The notes: generated by a model not told the origin, from the letters alone. Numbered from the stretch's first letter, positions 1-8,771 are shown. The stretch is 64,000 nt of DNA from Mesorhizobium sp. 1M-11 (GCF_001303895.1 NZ_LJSD01000024.1:27138-91137); one strand, 5' to 3'. A program made the numbers and translations.

Positions 1-19
1 CAGGAGGCGGCGGACAGCC

Positions 20-757
20 TCAGGTCTTGCCGGAAACCGAGCCGATATCCGAAAGCAGCCCCGGCAATTCGCCGAGATGGCCGATCTCGCGAAAACGCGA
101 CGCGCCTGTCGGCGCTTCCACATGCTCGATCACCCAGGTCAGTTCGTGCGGCACGAAGACGCCCCAGCTGCCCGCCTCGATGGCCGGAACGACGTCCGAT
201 TTCAGCGAATTGCCCACCATCATCGCATGCTCGGCGCCGTCGCCATGGCGCGCGAAGATGCGTTCATAGGTCGGGCGCGACTTGTCGGACACGATTTCGA
301 CGGCCTGGAAGAAGTCGCCGAGGCCTGATTGGGCGAGCTTGCGTTCCTGATCGAACAAATCGCCCTTGGTGATCAGCACCAAGCGGTAGCGCCCGGCCAG
401 CGCCTCCAGCGTGTCGTGCACATGCGGCAGCGTCTCGATCGGATGGCTCAGCATCTCGCGCCCGGCAGCCAGGATCCTGCCGATGACTTCGCTCGGTACC
501 TTCCCACCGGTGACATCGATCGCCGTTTCGATCATCGACAGCGTGAAGCCCTTGATGCCGAAACCGTAGGTGCCGAGATTGCGTCTTTCAGCCTCCAGAA
601 GCCGTTCCAGAAGGTGCTCCTTTTCGGCATGCTCGGAGAGCAGGTCGGCGAAATGGCGCTCCGTCAGCCGGAAGAACTGTTCGTTCTGCCAGAGCGTGTC
701 GTCGGCATCGAAACCGATGATGGTCAGGGTGTTCGGCGACGTGGTCATGCGGAGCAT
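20..757 (-). CDS. HAD-superfamily hydrolase (YjjG-like)
   Basis: A 245-residue cytosolic HAD phosphatase. The N-terminal nucleophile motif FDADDTLW (an Asp with +2 Asp), a central LITKGD segment (motif II plus the lysine of motif III) and VGNSLKSDVVPAIEAG (motif IV) are all present and in order, so it should be catalytically competent. The helical cap lies at about residues 25-100. The substrate cannot be read from sequence; relatives act on nucleotides, phosphoglycolate or damaged metabolites. The start may be the ATG at 757 or the one at 748 (MTTSPN); neither has a strong ribosome site. It is divergent from the glutamine-synthetase-like gene, with about 130 bp between them. Confidence 0.85.
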   Translation of the reverse strand: MLRMTTSPNTLTIIGFDADDTLWQNEQFFRLTERHFADLLSEHAEKEHLLERLLEAERRNLGTYGFGIKGFTLSMIETAIDVTGGKVPSEVIGRILAAGREMLSHPIETLPHVHDTLEALAGRYRLVLITKGDLFDQERKLAQSGLGDFFQAVEIVSDKSRPTYERIFARHGDGAEHAMMVGNSLKSDVVPAIEAGSWGVFVPHELTWVIEHVEAPTGASRFREIGHLGELPGLLSDIGSVSGKT

Positions 758-888
758 CTAGGGCGAAAAACGGCCCAAAACCAGCGCTTTGGAACGCTTG
801 TGCCAGCAAAAACGCCCATGATCCCCCCTTTTCTTCCTTCCGGGGCCACGGCTATACTCGGTAATCTGCAACCACAATCTGGTGATTG

Positions 889-2322
889 ATGCCGCCTGCC
901 AAGAAGGAAGTCCGTCCGTCGAGCCGGGGGACGCGAACCCGCGCGCCTGCCTTTCTGAAAAACCTCAGGGGAGTGAAGAGCTTCAAGGAGGCGAGCATCT
1001 GGCTGGAATCGCGTGGCATCGAAGACATCGAATGCATCACGCCGGACCAGGCCGGCGTCGCCCGCGGCAAGATGATGCCGTCTTCCAAATTCACCTCGAA
1101 CACCTCGCTGGCACTGCCTTCGGCACCCTTCATGATGACGATTTCCGGACAATATCCGGAAGACGGCAATGGCTTCGAATATCCGGAAGACGATGGCGAC
1201 CTGAAGCTGGTGCCCGACCTTTCGACGCTGACCGTCGTGCCATGGGAGGAAGACCCGACCGCTGCCGTCATCTGCGACCTCGTTCATCAGGACGGCCGCG
1301 CGGTTGAATTCACGCCACGCAACGTGCTGAAGCGCGTGGTTGCCGCCTATGACCGGCATGGCTTGCGGCCAGTCGTTGCGCCGGAGATCGAGTTCTATCT
1401 GGTGCGCAAGAACCCGGACCCGGACTATCCGCTGACACCTCCGGTCGGCCGCTCGGGCCGGCCGATCGCCGGTGGCTCGGGTTATTCGATCGCCGGCGTC
1501 AACGAATATGACGAACTGATCGACGACATCTACCATTTCTCGGAAGCTCAGGGCCTCGAAATCGATACGCTGATCCACGAGGAAGGCGCCGGTCAGCTCG
1601 AGATCAACCTGCGCCATGGCGACCCTATCGAACTGGCCGACCAGGTCTTCCTGTTCAAGCGCACCTTGCGCGAAGCGGCGCTGAAGCATGACGTCTACGC
1701 CACCTTCATGGCCAAGCCGATCCAGGGGCAGCCGGGTTCGGCTATGCATATCCACCAGTCGATCGTCGACAAGAAGACCGGCAGGAACATCTTCTCGGCG
1801 GAGGACGGCACCGAGACAGAGGCCTTCTTCCATTTCATCGGCGGCATGCAGAAGCACGTGCCGAATGCGCTGGTGATGTTCGCGCCCTACGTCAACTCCT
1901 ACAGGCGCCTCACACAGGCGGCATCCGCCCCGGTCAACAACAAATGGGGCTACGACAACCGCACCACGGCTTTCCGCGTGCCGCGTTCGGACCCCAATGC
2001 GCGCCGCGTTGAAAACCGCATCCCGTCGTCGGACGCCAACCCATATCTGGCGCTCGCCGCATCGCTTGCCTGCGGCCTGATCGGCATCAACAACAAGGTG
2101 CCGGCCGAACCGCCGGTGCTGACCACCGCCAATGAGGACGAGATCGACCTGCCGCGCGGCCTGCTCGAAGCCGTCGATCTTTTCGAGAGCGACGAGGAAC
2201 TCGCCGCCATGCTCGGCCGCCCATTCGCAGCCACCTATGCGGCGATCAAGCGTGCGGAATTCGAGACCTTCATGGAAGTGATCAGTCCGTGGGAGCGGGA
2301 GTATCTGTTGCTGAATGTCTAG
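889..2322 (+). CDS. Glutamine synthetase family protein, probable gamma-glutamylpolyamine synthetase
   Basis: 477 residues, the length of PuuA/GlnA-type enzymes rather than the shorter GSII. The C-terminal catalytic domain shows the metal and glutamate ligand motifs EIEFYL, EEGAGQLEINL, the ATP-side histidine in GSAMHIHQS, NNKWGYDNRTTAFRVP and RVENRIPSSDANPYLALAA. PuuA-type enzymes ligate glutamate to putrescine or another polyamine using ATP. The next metabolic gene downstream (2792) encodes the matching FAD oxidase, which favours this role over nitrogen assimilation. The ATG at 889 directly follows a TTG at 886. The stop codon TAG is the first three bases of the 8-bp repeat array. Exact amine substrate is unknown. 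Confidence 0.85.
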   Translation: MPPAKKEVRPSSRGTRTRAPAFLKNLRGVKSFKEASIWLESRGIEDIECITPDQAGVARGKMMPSSKFTSNTSLALPSAPFMMTISGQYPEDGNGFEYPEDDGDLKLVPDLSTLTVVPWEEDPTAAVICDLVHQDGRAVEFTPRNVLKRVVAAYDRHGLRPVVAPEIEFYLVRKNPDPDYPLTPPVGRSGRPIAGGSGYSIAGVNEYDELIDDIYHFSEAQGLEIDTLIHEEGAGQLEINLRHGDPIELADQVFLFKRTLREAALKHDVYATFMAKPIQGQPGSAMHIHQSIVDKKTGRNIFSAEDGTETEAFFHFIGGMQKHVPNALVMFAPYVNSYRRLTQAASAPVNNKWGYDNRTTAFRVPRSDPNARRVENRIPSSDANPYLALAASLACGLIGINNKVPAEPPVLTTANEDEIDLPRGLLEAVDLFESDEELAAMLGRPFAATYAAIKRAEFETFMEVISPWEREYLLLNV

Positions 2323-2373
2323 GGGAGTAGGGGAGTAGGGGAGTAGGGGAGTAGGGGAGTAGGGGAGTAGGGG
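2322..2373. repeat. Tandem array of the 8-bp unit GGGGAGTA (six perfect copies plus GGGG)
   Basis: Six uninterrupted copies run from 2322 to 2369 and a partial unit reaches 2373, directly against the ATG of the four-helix gene at 2374. The array overlaps the last base of the upstream stop codon. It has a degenerate inverted partner at 2755-2780. A G-rich tract like this could serve as ribosome-binding region or recombination substrate; that is inference. Confidence 0.95.
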
Positions 2374-2742
2374 ATGAACGAAAAGACCGGTTCCTACAAG
2401 AACTTGGTCGTTTGGCAGCAAGCAATGGACCTTGCCGTAGCCGTTTACGCCACGACGAAAACCTGGCCAAAGGAGGAACTGTATGGCTTGACGGGTCAGG
2501 TGCGGCGCGCGGCCACATCCGTACCTTCGAATATTGCCGAGGGTTATGGGAGGGAGATACGCGGCTCCTATCTGCAGTTTCTCCGCATCGCCCAAGGATC
2601 TCTGAAAGAATTGGAAACCCAGCTTCTCATCGCCGAGCGAACCGGCATCGCCTCCGAGTCCACGACAGATTCACTGTTGGTAAGTGCTGAGAGCGTGGGG
2701 AAACTATTGCGCTTGTTAATCCGCAAGCTCTCAAGCGATTAG
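2374..2742 (+). CDS. Four-helix bundle protein (23S rRNA intervening-sequence protein / Avd-like)
   Basis: 122 residues, the family's usual length. It carries the family landmarks: LVVWQQAMDLAVAVY near the N-terminus, LTGQVRRAATSVPSNIAEGYGR in the middle (the conserved SIPxNIAEG-type turn), YLQFLRIAQGSLKELETQL, and a C-terminal helix. In bacteria this family is found inside 23S rRNA intervening sequences and, as Avd, beside reverse transcriptases of diversity-generating retroelements. Neither an rRNA gene nor a reverse transcriptase is present here. The gene lies between the polyamine synthetase and oxidase genes and is flanked by inverted 8-bp-unit arrays, which suggests it was inserted into an operon. 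Molecular function unknown; nucleic-acid or protein binding is likely. Confidence 0.9.
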   Translation: MNEKTGSYKNLVVWQQAMDLAVAVYATTKTWPKEELYGLTGQVRRAATSVPSNIAEGYGREIRGSYLQFLRIAQGSLKELETQLLIAERTGIASESTTDSLLVSAESVGKLLRLLIRKLSSD

Positions 2743-2754
2743 CGCCTGCTCACA

Positions 2755-2780
2755 TAGCCCCTATTCCCATACTCCCTTCT
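2755..2780. repeat. Degenerate inverted partner of the GGGGAGTA array
   Basis: Contains CCCCTATT, CCCATACT and CCCTTCTG in 8-bp register. The first two each differ by one base from CCCCTACT, which is the reverse complement of the upstream unit in rotated phase. The four-helix gene is thus enclosed by inverted arrays 2322-2373 and 2755-2780. Confidence 0.75.
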
Positions 2781-2791
2781 GAAAAGCCCCC

Positions 2792-4078
2792 ATGCCCTAC
2801 CAATCCCCCGTCTCCCCCGGCCGCTCCTGGTATGAAGATAGCGCCGGGCCGCGTCCTGAGTATCCTTCGCTGGACGGCGACCGGCAGGCCGACGTCGTCA
2901 TCATAGGCGGTGGCTTCACCGGCCTTTCGGCCGCCGTGCATCTGGCCAAGGCCGGCAGCAATGTCGTGCTGATCGAAAGCCATCGTTTCGGCGATGGCGC
3001 ATCTGGCCGCAATGGCGGTCAGATGGGCACCGGCCAGCGTGCCTGGGCCGAAGAGATGGAGAGCGAATATGGCTTTACCCGAGCCAAGGCGCTGTTCGAT
3101 CTCGCCGAAGAAGCCAAGGCGCATCTTCTCGAATTCTCCTCGGCCAACGGCATCGAGATCGATTACATGCCCGGCCAGCTGTCGGTGGCGCACAAGCAGC
3201 GCTACGTCGATGACTACAAGGCGCATGCCGAGATCATGGCGACGCGCTTCGACTATCCTCACATCAAGTTCATGGACGCCGGGGAAACCGCCGAGCGGCT
3301 GGGCTCCACGCTTTATTACGGCGGCAGCCGCGACACAGGCACCGGCCATATCCATCCGCTGAAACTGGTGATCGGCACGGCGCTTGTAGCAGCCGCTGCC
3401 GGTGCAAATATCTTCGAAAAGACACCGGCCACCGGCATCTCGGCGCAAGGCGGCAAGGTGAAGGTGACGACGGCGCGCGGCACCGTCACCGCCGACAAGT
3501 GCCTGATTGCCGCCAACGCCTACGGTGGCAATCTGGAACCCGTCAGCGCATCCCATATCATGCCGATCGGTTCCTTCATCGGTGCCACCGTGCCGTTGGG
3601 CGACGAACTGAAGGTGCTACCCGGAGGCGAGTCGGTCGATGATTCCCGTTTCGTGGTGCGTTATTTCCGCAAATCGAAAGACAACCGGCTGCTGTTCGGC
3701 GGGCGCGAAGTCTATGCCGTCAACGATCCGAAGGACATCCACATCCATATCCGCAAGCAGATCGCCGAAATCTATCCGGCTCTGAAAGATGTCGAGATCA
3801 CGCATGGCTGGGGCGGCTATGTCGGCATCACCGTGCCGCGCAAGCCCTTCGTGCGCGAAGTGATGCCGAACGTCATCTCCGTCGGCGGCTATTCCGGCCA
3901 CGGCGTCATGCTGTCGAACTTCTTCGGCAAGCTCTATGCCGAGACGGTGGCGGGCAATCGCGATCGGCTGAAATTGATCGAAGACCTGAAGATACCGCCA
4001 TTTCCCGGAGGGCGCCGCTTCCGTGCGCCGCTCTTGTTCCTGGCACTCAACTGGTTCGCGCTACGCGACCGGATCTAG
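2792..4078 (+). CDS. puuB: FAD-dependent oxidoreductase, probable gamma-glutamylputrescine oxidase
   Basis: 428 residues of the DAO/glycine-oxidase fold. The Rossmann dinucleotide motif VVIIGGGFTGLSAAVHLAKAG ends in an acidic residue (IE), typical for FAD. GASGRNGGQMG follows, the second FAD-contact region seen in PuuB/OrdL proteins. The C-terminal part has GWGGYVGITVPRKPFV and VGGYSGHGVMLSNFFGK. The family oxidises the gamma-glutamylated amine made by PuuA, giving an aldehyde, ammonia and hydrogen peroxide. With 889-2322 this makes a two-gene polyamine catabolic unit, now split by the four-helix element. It is convergent with the sensor kinase gene, 18 bp away. Confidence 0.85.
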   Translation: MPYQSPVSPGRSWYEDSAGPRPEYPSLDGDRQADVVIIGGGFTGLSAAVHLAKAGSNVVLIESHRFGDGASGRNGGQMGTGQRAWAEEMESEYGFTRAKALFDLAEEAKAHLLEFSSANGIEIDYMPGQLSVAHKQRYVDDYKAHAEIMATRFDYPHIKFMDAGETAERLGSTLYYGGSRDTGTGHIHPLKLVIGTALVAAAAGANIFEKTPATGISAQGGKVKVTTARGTVTADKCLIAANAYGGNLEPVSASHIMPIGSFIGATVPLGDELKVLPGGESVDDSRFVVRYFRKSKDNRLLFGGREVYAVNDPKDIHIHIRKQIAEIYPALKDVEITHGWGGYVGITVPRKPFVREVMPNVISVGGYSGHGVMLSNFFGKLYAETVAGNRDRLKLIEDLKIPPFPGGRRFRAPLLFLALNWFALRDRI

Positions 4079-4096
4079 AGCACCAAACCCGGTCCG

Positions 4097-5554
4097 CTAG
4101 GCACTCCCGGCCTTCGGTCCGACAGCATTCGCCAAAGGCAACTGCAAACGGACACGCGTGCCTTTCCAGGCGCCGTCGATGATTTCGATGCTGCCGCCAT
4201 GCAGGCGCGCGATCTCGCGGGCAAGGTTAAGACCCAGCCCCGCGCCGGTCGAACGCGGGCGCAGCCGGTAGAATGGGTCGAACACGCGTTCGCGCTCTTC
4301 CGGCGGAATGCCCGGCCCTTCGTCTTGGATCTCCAGCCCGCCCTTATCGTCGACCAGAACGGTGATGGTGCCCGAACCGCCGCCATGCTCGATGGCGTTG
4401 CGCAGAAGATTGGCCACGGCGCGCTCGATCTGCTGCGGCCGAACACTGACCGGAACCCTGCCCTCGGCCGGTTCGAAAGAAAGCTCGTAGCCCGCCTCCA
4501 GCGCCAGCGGCGCGAAATCGACGGCAAGCGTCCTTGCCAGACCGACCAGATCGACCACTTCACGCGGACCGGCCGAATGGTCGAGCACCTGTCGATCCAA
4601 CAATTGCTGCGCCAGATGCGACAGGCGCTCGATGTCCTTCAAAAGGCGCCGGCTCTCCGGATCCTCGCGCAACAATTCCGCACGCGTGCGCAATATGGCG
4701 ATCGGCGTGCGCAATTCGTGCGCCGCATCCGTAAGGAAACGATTACGCTTCTCGTAGCCCTCACCCAACCTGGCAAGCGCACGATTGAAGGCCTGCACCA
4801 GCGGCGCAACCTCCTGCGGCACCCGTTCGGTCGGCAATTGCACGGCACGATTGTCGATGTCGATAGCGCTGGCTTCATCGGCAGTGGCGACGAGCCCGGC
4901 GAGTGAACGGCGCACGACCGCAGGTGTCGTCACCAGCGTGGTGAAGCCCATCACGATGATGATCGGCAGCAGCATGACTATGGTGAGGATGACCAGGATA
5001 GGCCCAACGCGAAGCCAATTGATCGTGCCGTCGGGATTGCGGGCAAGCTCGATCTGCAGGTCGATGTTGACTTCGACACCGTCGTTCTCGTTACGCGAAG
5101 ACAGGGTGGAGGCGAGCACACCGACACGGCCGGCCGGCGTATCCAGATTGGCATAGGAGGCCGCGGGGCGCAGGTCGCTCTGTGCGAAATCCAGAGCAGC
5201 GCGATCTATGTTCCTGAGCAACCCGTCGCCGCCACCGGCGTAAACCGGAGGAACGTTGCCCTGTCGCAATTCCTGGCCGTTCTGGTCACGCACGACAAAC
5301 CAGAGGTTCGGAAAACTCCGGCGATAGCTGTTGAGCTCCTCGGTCTCCCTGAGCACAAGCTGCCCCTTGCTGTCCCGGCTCAACGCTTCACCAACGAGAA
5401 CAGCCGCCTCTTCATTGTCCACCAGAAGGCGCGGCTGCGCTATGAAGAGAACCAGGGTGAGCAGACCGAGGAAAACGACCAGCATGGCCGCCTGCAGCAG
5501 GATAAGCCTGCGCACCAGCACCCATTGCAGCGAACGCGGACGCGGCTTTTTCAT
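4097..5554 (-). CDS. Sensor histidine kinase (OmpR-partner type)
   Basis: 485 residues. Transmembrane helices at about 13-39 and 182-208 enclose a periplasmic sensor of about 140 residues, followed by a HAMP-like linker, a DHp helix with the phospho-acceptor H279 in TDAAHELRTPI, and a HATPase domain with the N box (NLLRNAIEHG), G1 box (DEGPGIPPEE) and G2 box (GAGLGLNLA). It autophosphorylates in response to an unknown periplasmic signal and passes phosphate to the response regulator encoded just upstream, whose stop overlaps this start by four bases (ATGA). All catalytic boxes are intact. Confidence 0.92.
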   Translation of the reverse strand: MKKPRPRSLQWVLVRRLILLQAAMLVVFLGLLTLVLFIAQPRLLVDNEEAAVLVGEALSRDSKGQLVLRETEELNSYRRSFPNLWFVVRDQNGQELRQGNVPPVYAGGGDGLLRNIDRAALDFAQSDLRPAASYANLDTPAGRVGVLASTLSSRNENDGVEVNIDLQIELARNPDGTINWLRVGPILVILTIVMLLPIIIVMGFTTLVTTPAVVRRSLAGLVATADEASAIDIDNRAVQLPTERVPQEVAPLVQAFNRALARLGEGYEKRNRFLTDAAHELRTPIAILRTRAELLREDPESRRLLKDIERLSHLAQQLLDRQVLDHSAGPREVVDLVGLARTLAVDFAPLALEAGYELSFEPAEGRVPVSVRPQQIERAVANLLRNAIEHGGGSGTITVLVDDKGGLEIQDEGPGIPPEERERVFDPFYRLRPRSTGAGLGLNLAREIARLHGGSIEIIDGAWKGTRVRLQLPLANAVGPKAGSA

Positions 5555-6225
5555 GTCACCGCGCGCAGAAGGTAGCCGAGATTGCGGATCGCCCTTATCT
5601 CGACTCCCGCATTGACTTCATCGAGCTTGCGCCGCAGCCGGGAAAGATGGGAATCCAGCGCATTGGAGCCGATTTCGTCATCCATGGCGTAGACTGATTC
5701 CTCCAACGTCGAGCGCAGTACCGCTCGGCCAGGACGGCGGATCAGGGCTTCCAGCGCCAGCTGTTCGCGGCGCAGCAATTCCAGCGGCTTGTCGCCCACC
5801 AGCGCCTCGCGATGGCGAAAATCATAGGTCAGCCGGCCAACCGCTACGAGGTCGGAACGCAAGACCGCCGGACGGCGCTGCAAGGCGCGCAGCCGCGCCA
5901 TCAGTTCCTCCACGGCGAAGGGCTTGGCCAGATAATCGTCGGCGCCGCCGTCGAGGCCGGCAACACGGTCGTCCAGTCCGCCGAGCGCCGTCAGCATCAG
6001 GATCGGCGCGTCGACGCGGCTGGCTCTCAGCTTCGGGATCAGATCGAGCCCCTCGCCGTCCGGCAGGCGTCGGTCGAGCACCAGTGCATCATAAGGACCG
6101 AAGGCTGCAGCGGCCTCAGCGTCGGCGATGGTCGCGACATGATCGACAATGACATGCCGGCGCTCCAGCGCCGTCTTCAGCACCGAAGCCATCTCCGGCT
6201 CGTCTTCGAGCAGCAGAATTCGCAT
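5551..6225 (-). CDS. OmpR/PhoB-family response regulator
   Basis: 224 residues. The receiver domain has the acidic pair EDE at residues 7-9, the phospho-acceptor in LVLDRRLPDG, the conserved threonine in MLTA and lysine in AKPF. The C-terminal half is a winged helix (RREQLALEALIRRPGRAV to RAIRNLGYLL), so it binds DNA as a dimer after phosphorylation. It is the first gene of the two-gene operon with the kinase at 4097. The target genes are unknown; the nearby lipoprotein is a guess only. Confidence 0.93.
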   Translation of the reverse strand: MRILLLEDEPEMASVLKTALERRHVIVDHVATIADAEAAAAFGPYDALVLDRRLPDGEGLDLIPKLRASRVDAPILMLTALGGLDDRVAGLDGGADDYLAKPFAVEELMARLRALQRRPAVLRSDLVAVGRLTYDFRHREALVGDKPLELLRREQLALEALIRRPGRAVLRSTLEESVYAMDDEIGSNALDSHLSRLRRKLDEVNAGVEIRAIRNLGYLLRAVT

Positions 6226-6264
6226 TGCCCTTCGCCCACAGATTGCCGCCGAGGCGGCTTTCCC

Positions 6265-6648
6265 TCACTCGCACTCAAGCTTCGGCTTGCGGAAGCTGGT
6301 CACATACCAGCCCTTCCCCCACCGGCGCGCGTAAAATGTGTAGAAACACTCCTGTTCCTCGACATAACCAGGCGTCACCGTCTCTTCGTAGCGCGTGCCA
6401 CGCCGGGTGTCCTTGATCTCGCCACTCGTGGAACCTGGCACGACATTGGTCGAGACTTTGCGCCACTGATAGGCGCGCTCGTCGCGGGCGAGATCGAGCA
6501 CGGTGGAGGGCGGCCCATAATCGACGATGACTTCCTCGACCGGCCGGCCGACATAGTTCTTCATGATGTCGGAGGCGCAGCCGACAAGAAAGGCCACTGC
6601 GGCAAGCGCCGTAACGCTGCATGCGGCACGAATGGTATGAGAAGGCAT
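6265..6648 (-). CDS. Small lipoprotein
   Basis: 127 residues from the ATG at 6648. The N-terminus is a lipoprotein signal: a basic start, a hydrophobic stretch and the lipobox FLVGC near residue 25, so it should be lipidated and membrane-anchored. The mature part has a DYGPPSTVLDL segment reminiscent of SmpA/BamE-like small lipoproteins and two cysteines near the C-terminus. The exact family is not recognised with certainty. The reading frame continues upstream to 6798 but without a plausible start or signal, so the later ATG is preferred. Confidence 0.8.
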   Translation of the reverse strand: MPSHTIRAACSVTALAAVAFLVGCASDIMKNYVGRPVEEVIVDYGPPSTVLDLARDERAYQWRKVSTNVVPGSTSGEIKDTRRGTRYEETVTPGYVEEQECFYTFYARRWGKGWYVTSFRKPKLECE

Positions 6649-7184
6649 GATGGATCCCGTGTAGTGTCCCTGCCCCGCTGCTAGCCCTGCTAGATTACCC
6701 GGACATTGCGGGAAAAGACGGGGCGATCGCCCGCACGCCTTACGCGAATCGCGATATCCAACTGATTCGCCAGCCGCCCCGTTAAAGTAAGTTGACACTT
6801 ACAAAACCCTTGCAAAAAGCATTTTTACGAGCCGTGACAATAAAATTTGCGCATAAGTTTTGGTCGAATGGTTGTCGTTTAAGCTTGAAAGGCGCATAGA
6901 TGCCACAATCGTCTGCCAAATGATCCAGGCTGGGCATTGCGAAACTAGAGCTTCGTATCGCCTGGAGGGATTTCGGGACCGACGCTGATCAGGCGCTGCC
7001 CTTGATCGAAGAACGTCGGCCGTGTTCAGGGGTAACCAGAACCTCAGATGCTCAAGTTGGTCCAGTTCTGTTTCGCGGACGGCGGGACCGTCGACGCTAC
7101 AAACAATCCGCCACAAGGCGCTCAGCGGAGGCCGTTTTGAAACGCCCGCTCGGTTTCCGAGCGCCCAAGCCGCACCGCATCTCG
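6649..7184. other. Intergenic region between divergent genes, with an AT-rich promoter-like strip
   Basis: About 535 bp with no gene I can support. The strip 6781-6880 is clearly more AT-rich than its surroundings and carries a perfect TTGACA at 6792-6797, but no convincing -10 at the usual distance, so a promoter is only suggested. The rest shows no repeat or RNA fold I can defend. Confidence 0.4.
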
Positions 7185-7973
7185 ATGCAGTTCGGTTATA
7201 ACACGCGTCCGTCCTTCTGGCAGAAGGTACAAGCACAATCCCATCTCGTGATTGCCGCTGTCGGCACCGTCGCGCTGCTCAGCGTTGCCGGAACCGCGTT
7301 ATGGTTGGCGCTGCCCTCGGGCGAGCGGCAGGCCTTCGCCAAACATCCAGTTGCCCAGGAAGCTTCGGCCTCCGAACAGAGCCCTGAACCCGCGCAGGTT
7401 GCGGAACAGAAGCCGGCTGTCGCTTCCGAACCGGCAGGCGTTGCAGCCAAGGGGCCGCAAGTCAGGCCCGCCTCCGTGCAAACGGCAGCCGCCAATGACG
7501 AGCTTTCCAAGACCGATCCGCGCTGGACCAACCCGGACGGCAAGCCCAAGCCTCAGACAGCCGCGGCGATCCAGGAAGCCGCCAAGGCCGTGACCGTTGC
7601 CAAGCCTGGCCAGGACGATCCGGACGCGACTGAACTCGCCTATGCGGAACCGGAAAATGGAGGCTCACCGGCCGACGCGGCGATAGTCGATCCGCCGGTG
7701 CCGCAGGCAAAGCCGGACAAGGCCGCGACCGCGGGCATCCCAGTCGTGGAGGAACCCCGGCAGAACGCAGAGCCGGCCAAGGCAAGCGGCAACGGAACGA
7801 TCCTGCGTTCGGTGACGATGCGCTCGGGCCCCAAGAAAGGCGCCGGCGCCATCACCACGGTGCCAGCCAAGTCCAGCGTAGACGTGATCTCCTGCGGCAA
7901 GCACCGATGGTGCGAGATCGTCTACCAGAACAAGCGCGGCTGGATCTATCAGAGTTTCCTCAACCGCGGATGA
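7185..7973 (+). CDS. Membrane-anchored SH3-domain protein
   Basis: 262 residues from the ATG at 7185. A short cytoplasmic N-terminus is followed by one transmembrane helix at about residues 21-45 (HLVIAAVGTVALLSVAGTALWLAL). Then comes a long Ala/Pro/Glu/Lys-rich low-complexity linker (about 50-200), and a C-terminal bacterial SH3 (SH3_3) domain at about 203-262 with VTMRSGPKKGAGAITTV, VISCGKHRWCEIVYQNKRGWIYQSFL. Such proteins present the SH3 domain to the periplasm, often contacting peptidoglycan. Upstream in-frame sequence has no signal-like start. The function beyond envelope association is inference. Confidence 0.82.
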   Translation: MQFGYNTRPSFWQKVQAQSHLVIAAVGTVALLSVAGTALWLALPSGERQAFAKHPVAQEASASEQSPEPAQVAEQKPAVASEPAGVAAKGPQVRPASVQTAAANDELSKTDPRWTNPDGKPKPQTAAAIQEAAKAVTVAKPGQDDPDATELAYAEPENGGSPADAAIVDPPVPQAKPDKAATAGIPVVEEPRQNAEPAKASGNGTILRSVTMRSGPKKGAGAITTVPAKSSVDVISCGKHRWCEIVYQNKRGWIYQSFLNRG

Positions 7974-8024
7974 GTGCCTTGCGGCCCTCCCTTCTCCCCC
8001 AGGAGAGAAGGGAATTACCGTCCC

Positions 8025-8771
8025 TCAAATACACCTTCCTCCATCCACCTCCAGCGCGACGCCGGTGATGAATTCGGCTTCGTCGGAGGCCAGCCACAAC
8101 GCGGCGTTGGCGATGTCGAGTGGTGTCGACAGGCGCCCGAGCGGGATGGAGGCACGGAATTTCGCGCGAAGCTCCGGCGTGTCCTCGCCCATGAACTGGG
8201 CCAGCATTCCGGTTTCCCCGGCAACCGGGCAGAGGCAGTTGACGCGGATGTTCTTCGGCGCCAACTCCACAGCCATCGACTTGGTGGCGGTGATCGCCCA
8301 GCCCTTCGAGGCGTTATACCAGGTCAGCCCCGGACGCGGCCGCAAGCCGGCCGTGGAGGCCGTGGTGAGGATGACACCACCGCCCTGCCGCTCCATGATC
8401 GGCACCACGGCGACGGCGGCGTGGTAGATCGCCTTCATGTTGACAGCGGTGATCAGATCGAAAGTGGCCTCGTCCACCGCCAGCATATCGCCGTTTCGAT
8501 AGGTGTAGCCTGCGTTGTTGACCATGATGTCGACGCGGCCGAAGGTATTCTTGGCGGCATAGACCATTTCCTCGACTTCCGAGCGGCTGGAGACGTCGCT
8601 TGCCACCGCGATAGCGGAGGAACCGATCTCGCCCGCCACGCGTTCGGCGCCCTTTGCGTTCAGGTCGGCTACCACCACCTTGGCCCCCTCCTCGGCAAAG
8701 CGCCTGGCCATGCCTTCGCCGAATCCGGAAGCAGCGCCGGTGATGATCGCAACCTTGTCCTTCAAACGCAT
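8025..8771 (-). CDS. SDR-family NAD(P)-dependent oxidoreductase
   Basis: 248 residues, a classical short-chain dehydrogenase. Cofactor motif TGAASGFGEG at residues 11-20, NNAG at about 86-89, catalytic Ser in TTASTAG and YxxxK in WYNASKGWA, and the C-terminal VDGG. An acidic residue after the second strand (VVADLN) suggests NAD. It lies downstream of an aldehyde dehydrogenase on the same strand, with a RIME-like repeat between, so an alcohol-to-acid oxidation route is possible. The substrate is not readable from sequence. Confidence 0.88.
   Translation of the reverse strand: MRLKDKVAIITGAASGFGEGMARRFAEEGAKVVVADLNAKGAERVAGEIGSSAIAVASDVSSRSEVEEMVYAAKNTFGRVDIMVNNAGYTYRNGDMLAVDEATFDLITAVNMKAIYHAAVAVVPIMERQGGGVILTTASTAGLRPRPGLTWYNASKGWAITATKSMAVELAPKNIRVNCLCPVAGETGMLAQFMGEDTPELRAKFRASIPLGRLSTPLDIANAALWLASDEAEFITGVALEVDGGRCI

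Noticed and set aside
2322..2373. Possible CRISPR-like or microsatellite array
   Set aside because: Units are 8 bp with no spacers and no cas genes. It is a simple tandem array, although its inverted partner makes it notable.
745..2595. Very long minus-strand open frame opposite the glutamine synthetase gene
   Set aside because: The plus-strand frame has all glutamine synthetase motifs. The antisense frame is low in domain character, runs through the tandem repeat and is a codon-bias shadow of GC-rich DNA.
2374..2742. Diversity-generating retroelement (Avd accessory gene)
   Set aside because: No reverse transcriptase, template repeat or C-type-lectin target gene is near. The family resemblance alone does not make a retroelement.
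2374..2742. 23S rRNA intervening sequence
   Set aside because: No rRNA gene occurs in the window; the flanks are protein-coding genes.
6781..6850. Sigma-70 promoter from the TTGACA at 6792
   Set aside because: No acceptable -10 hexamer lies 16-18 bases downstream, so it is noted only within the intergenic entry.
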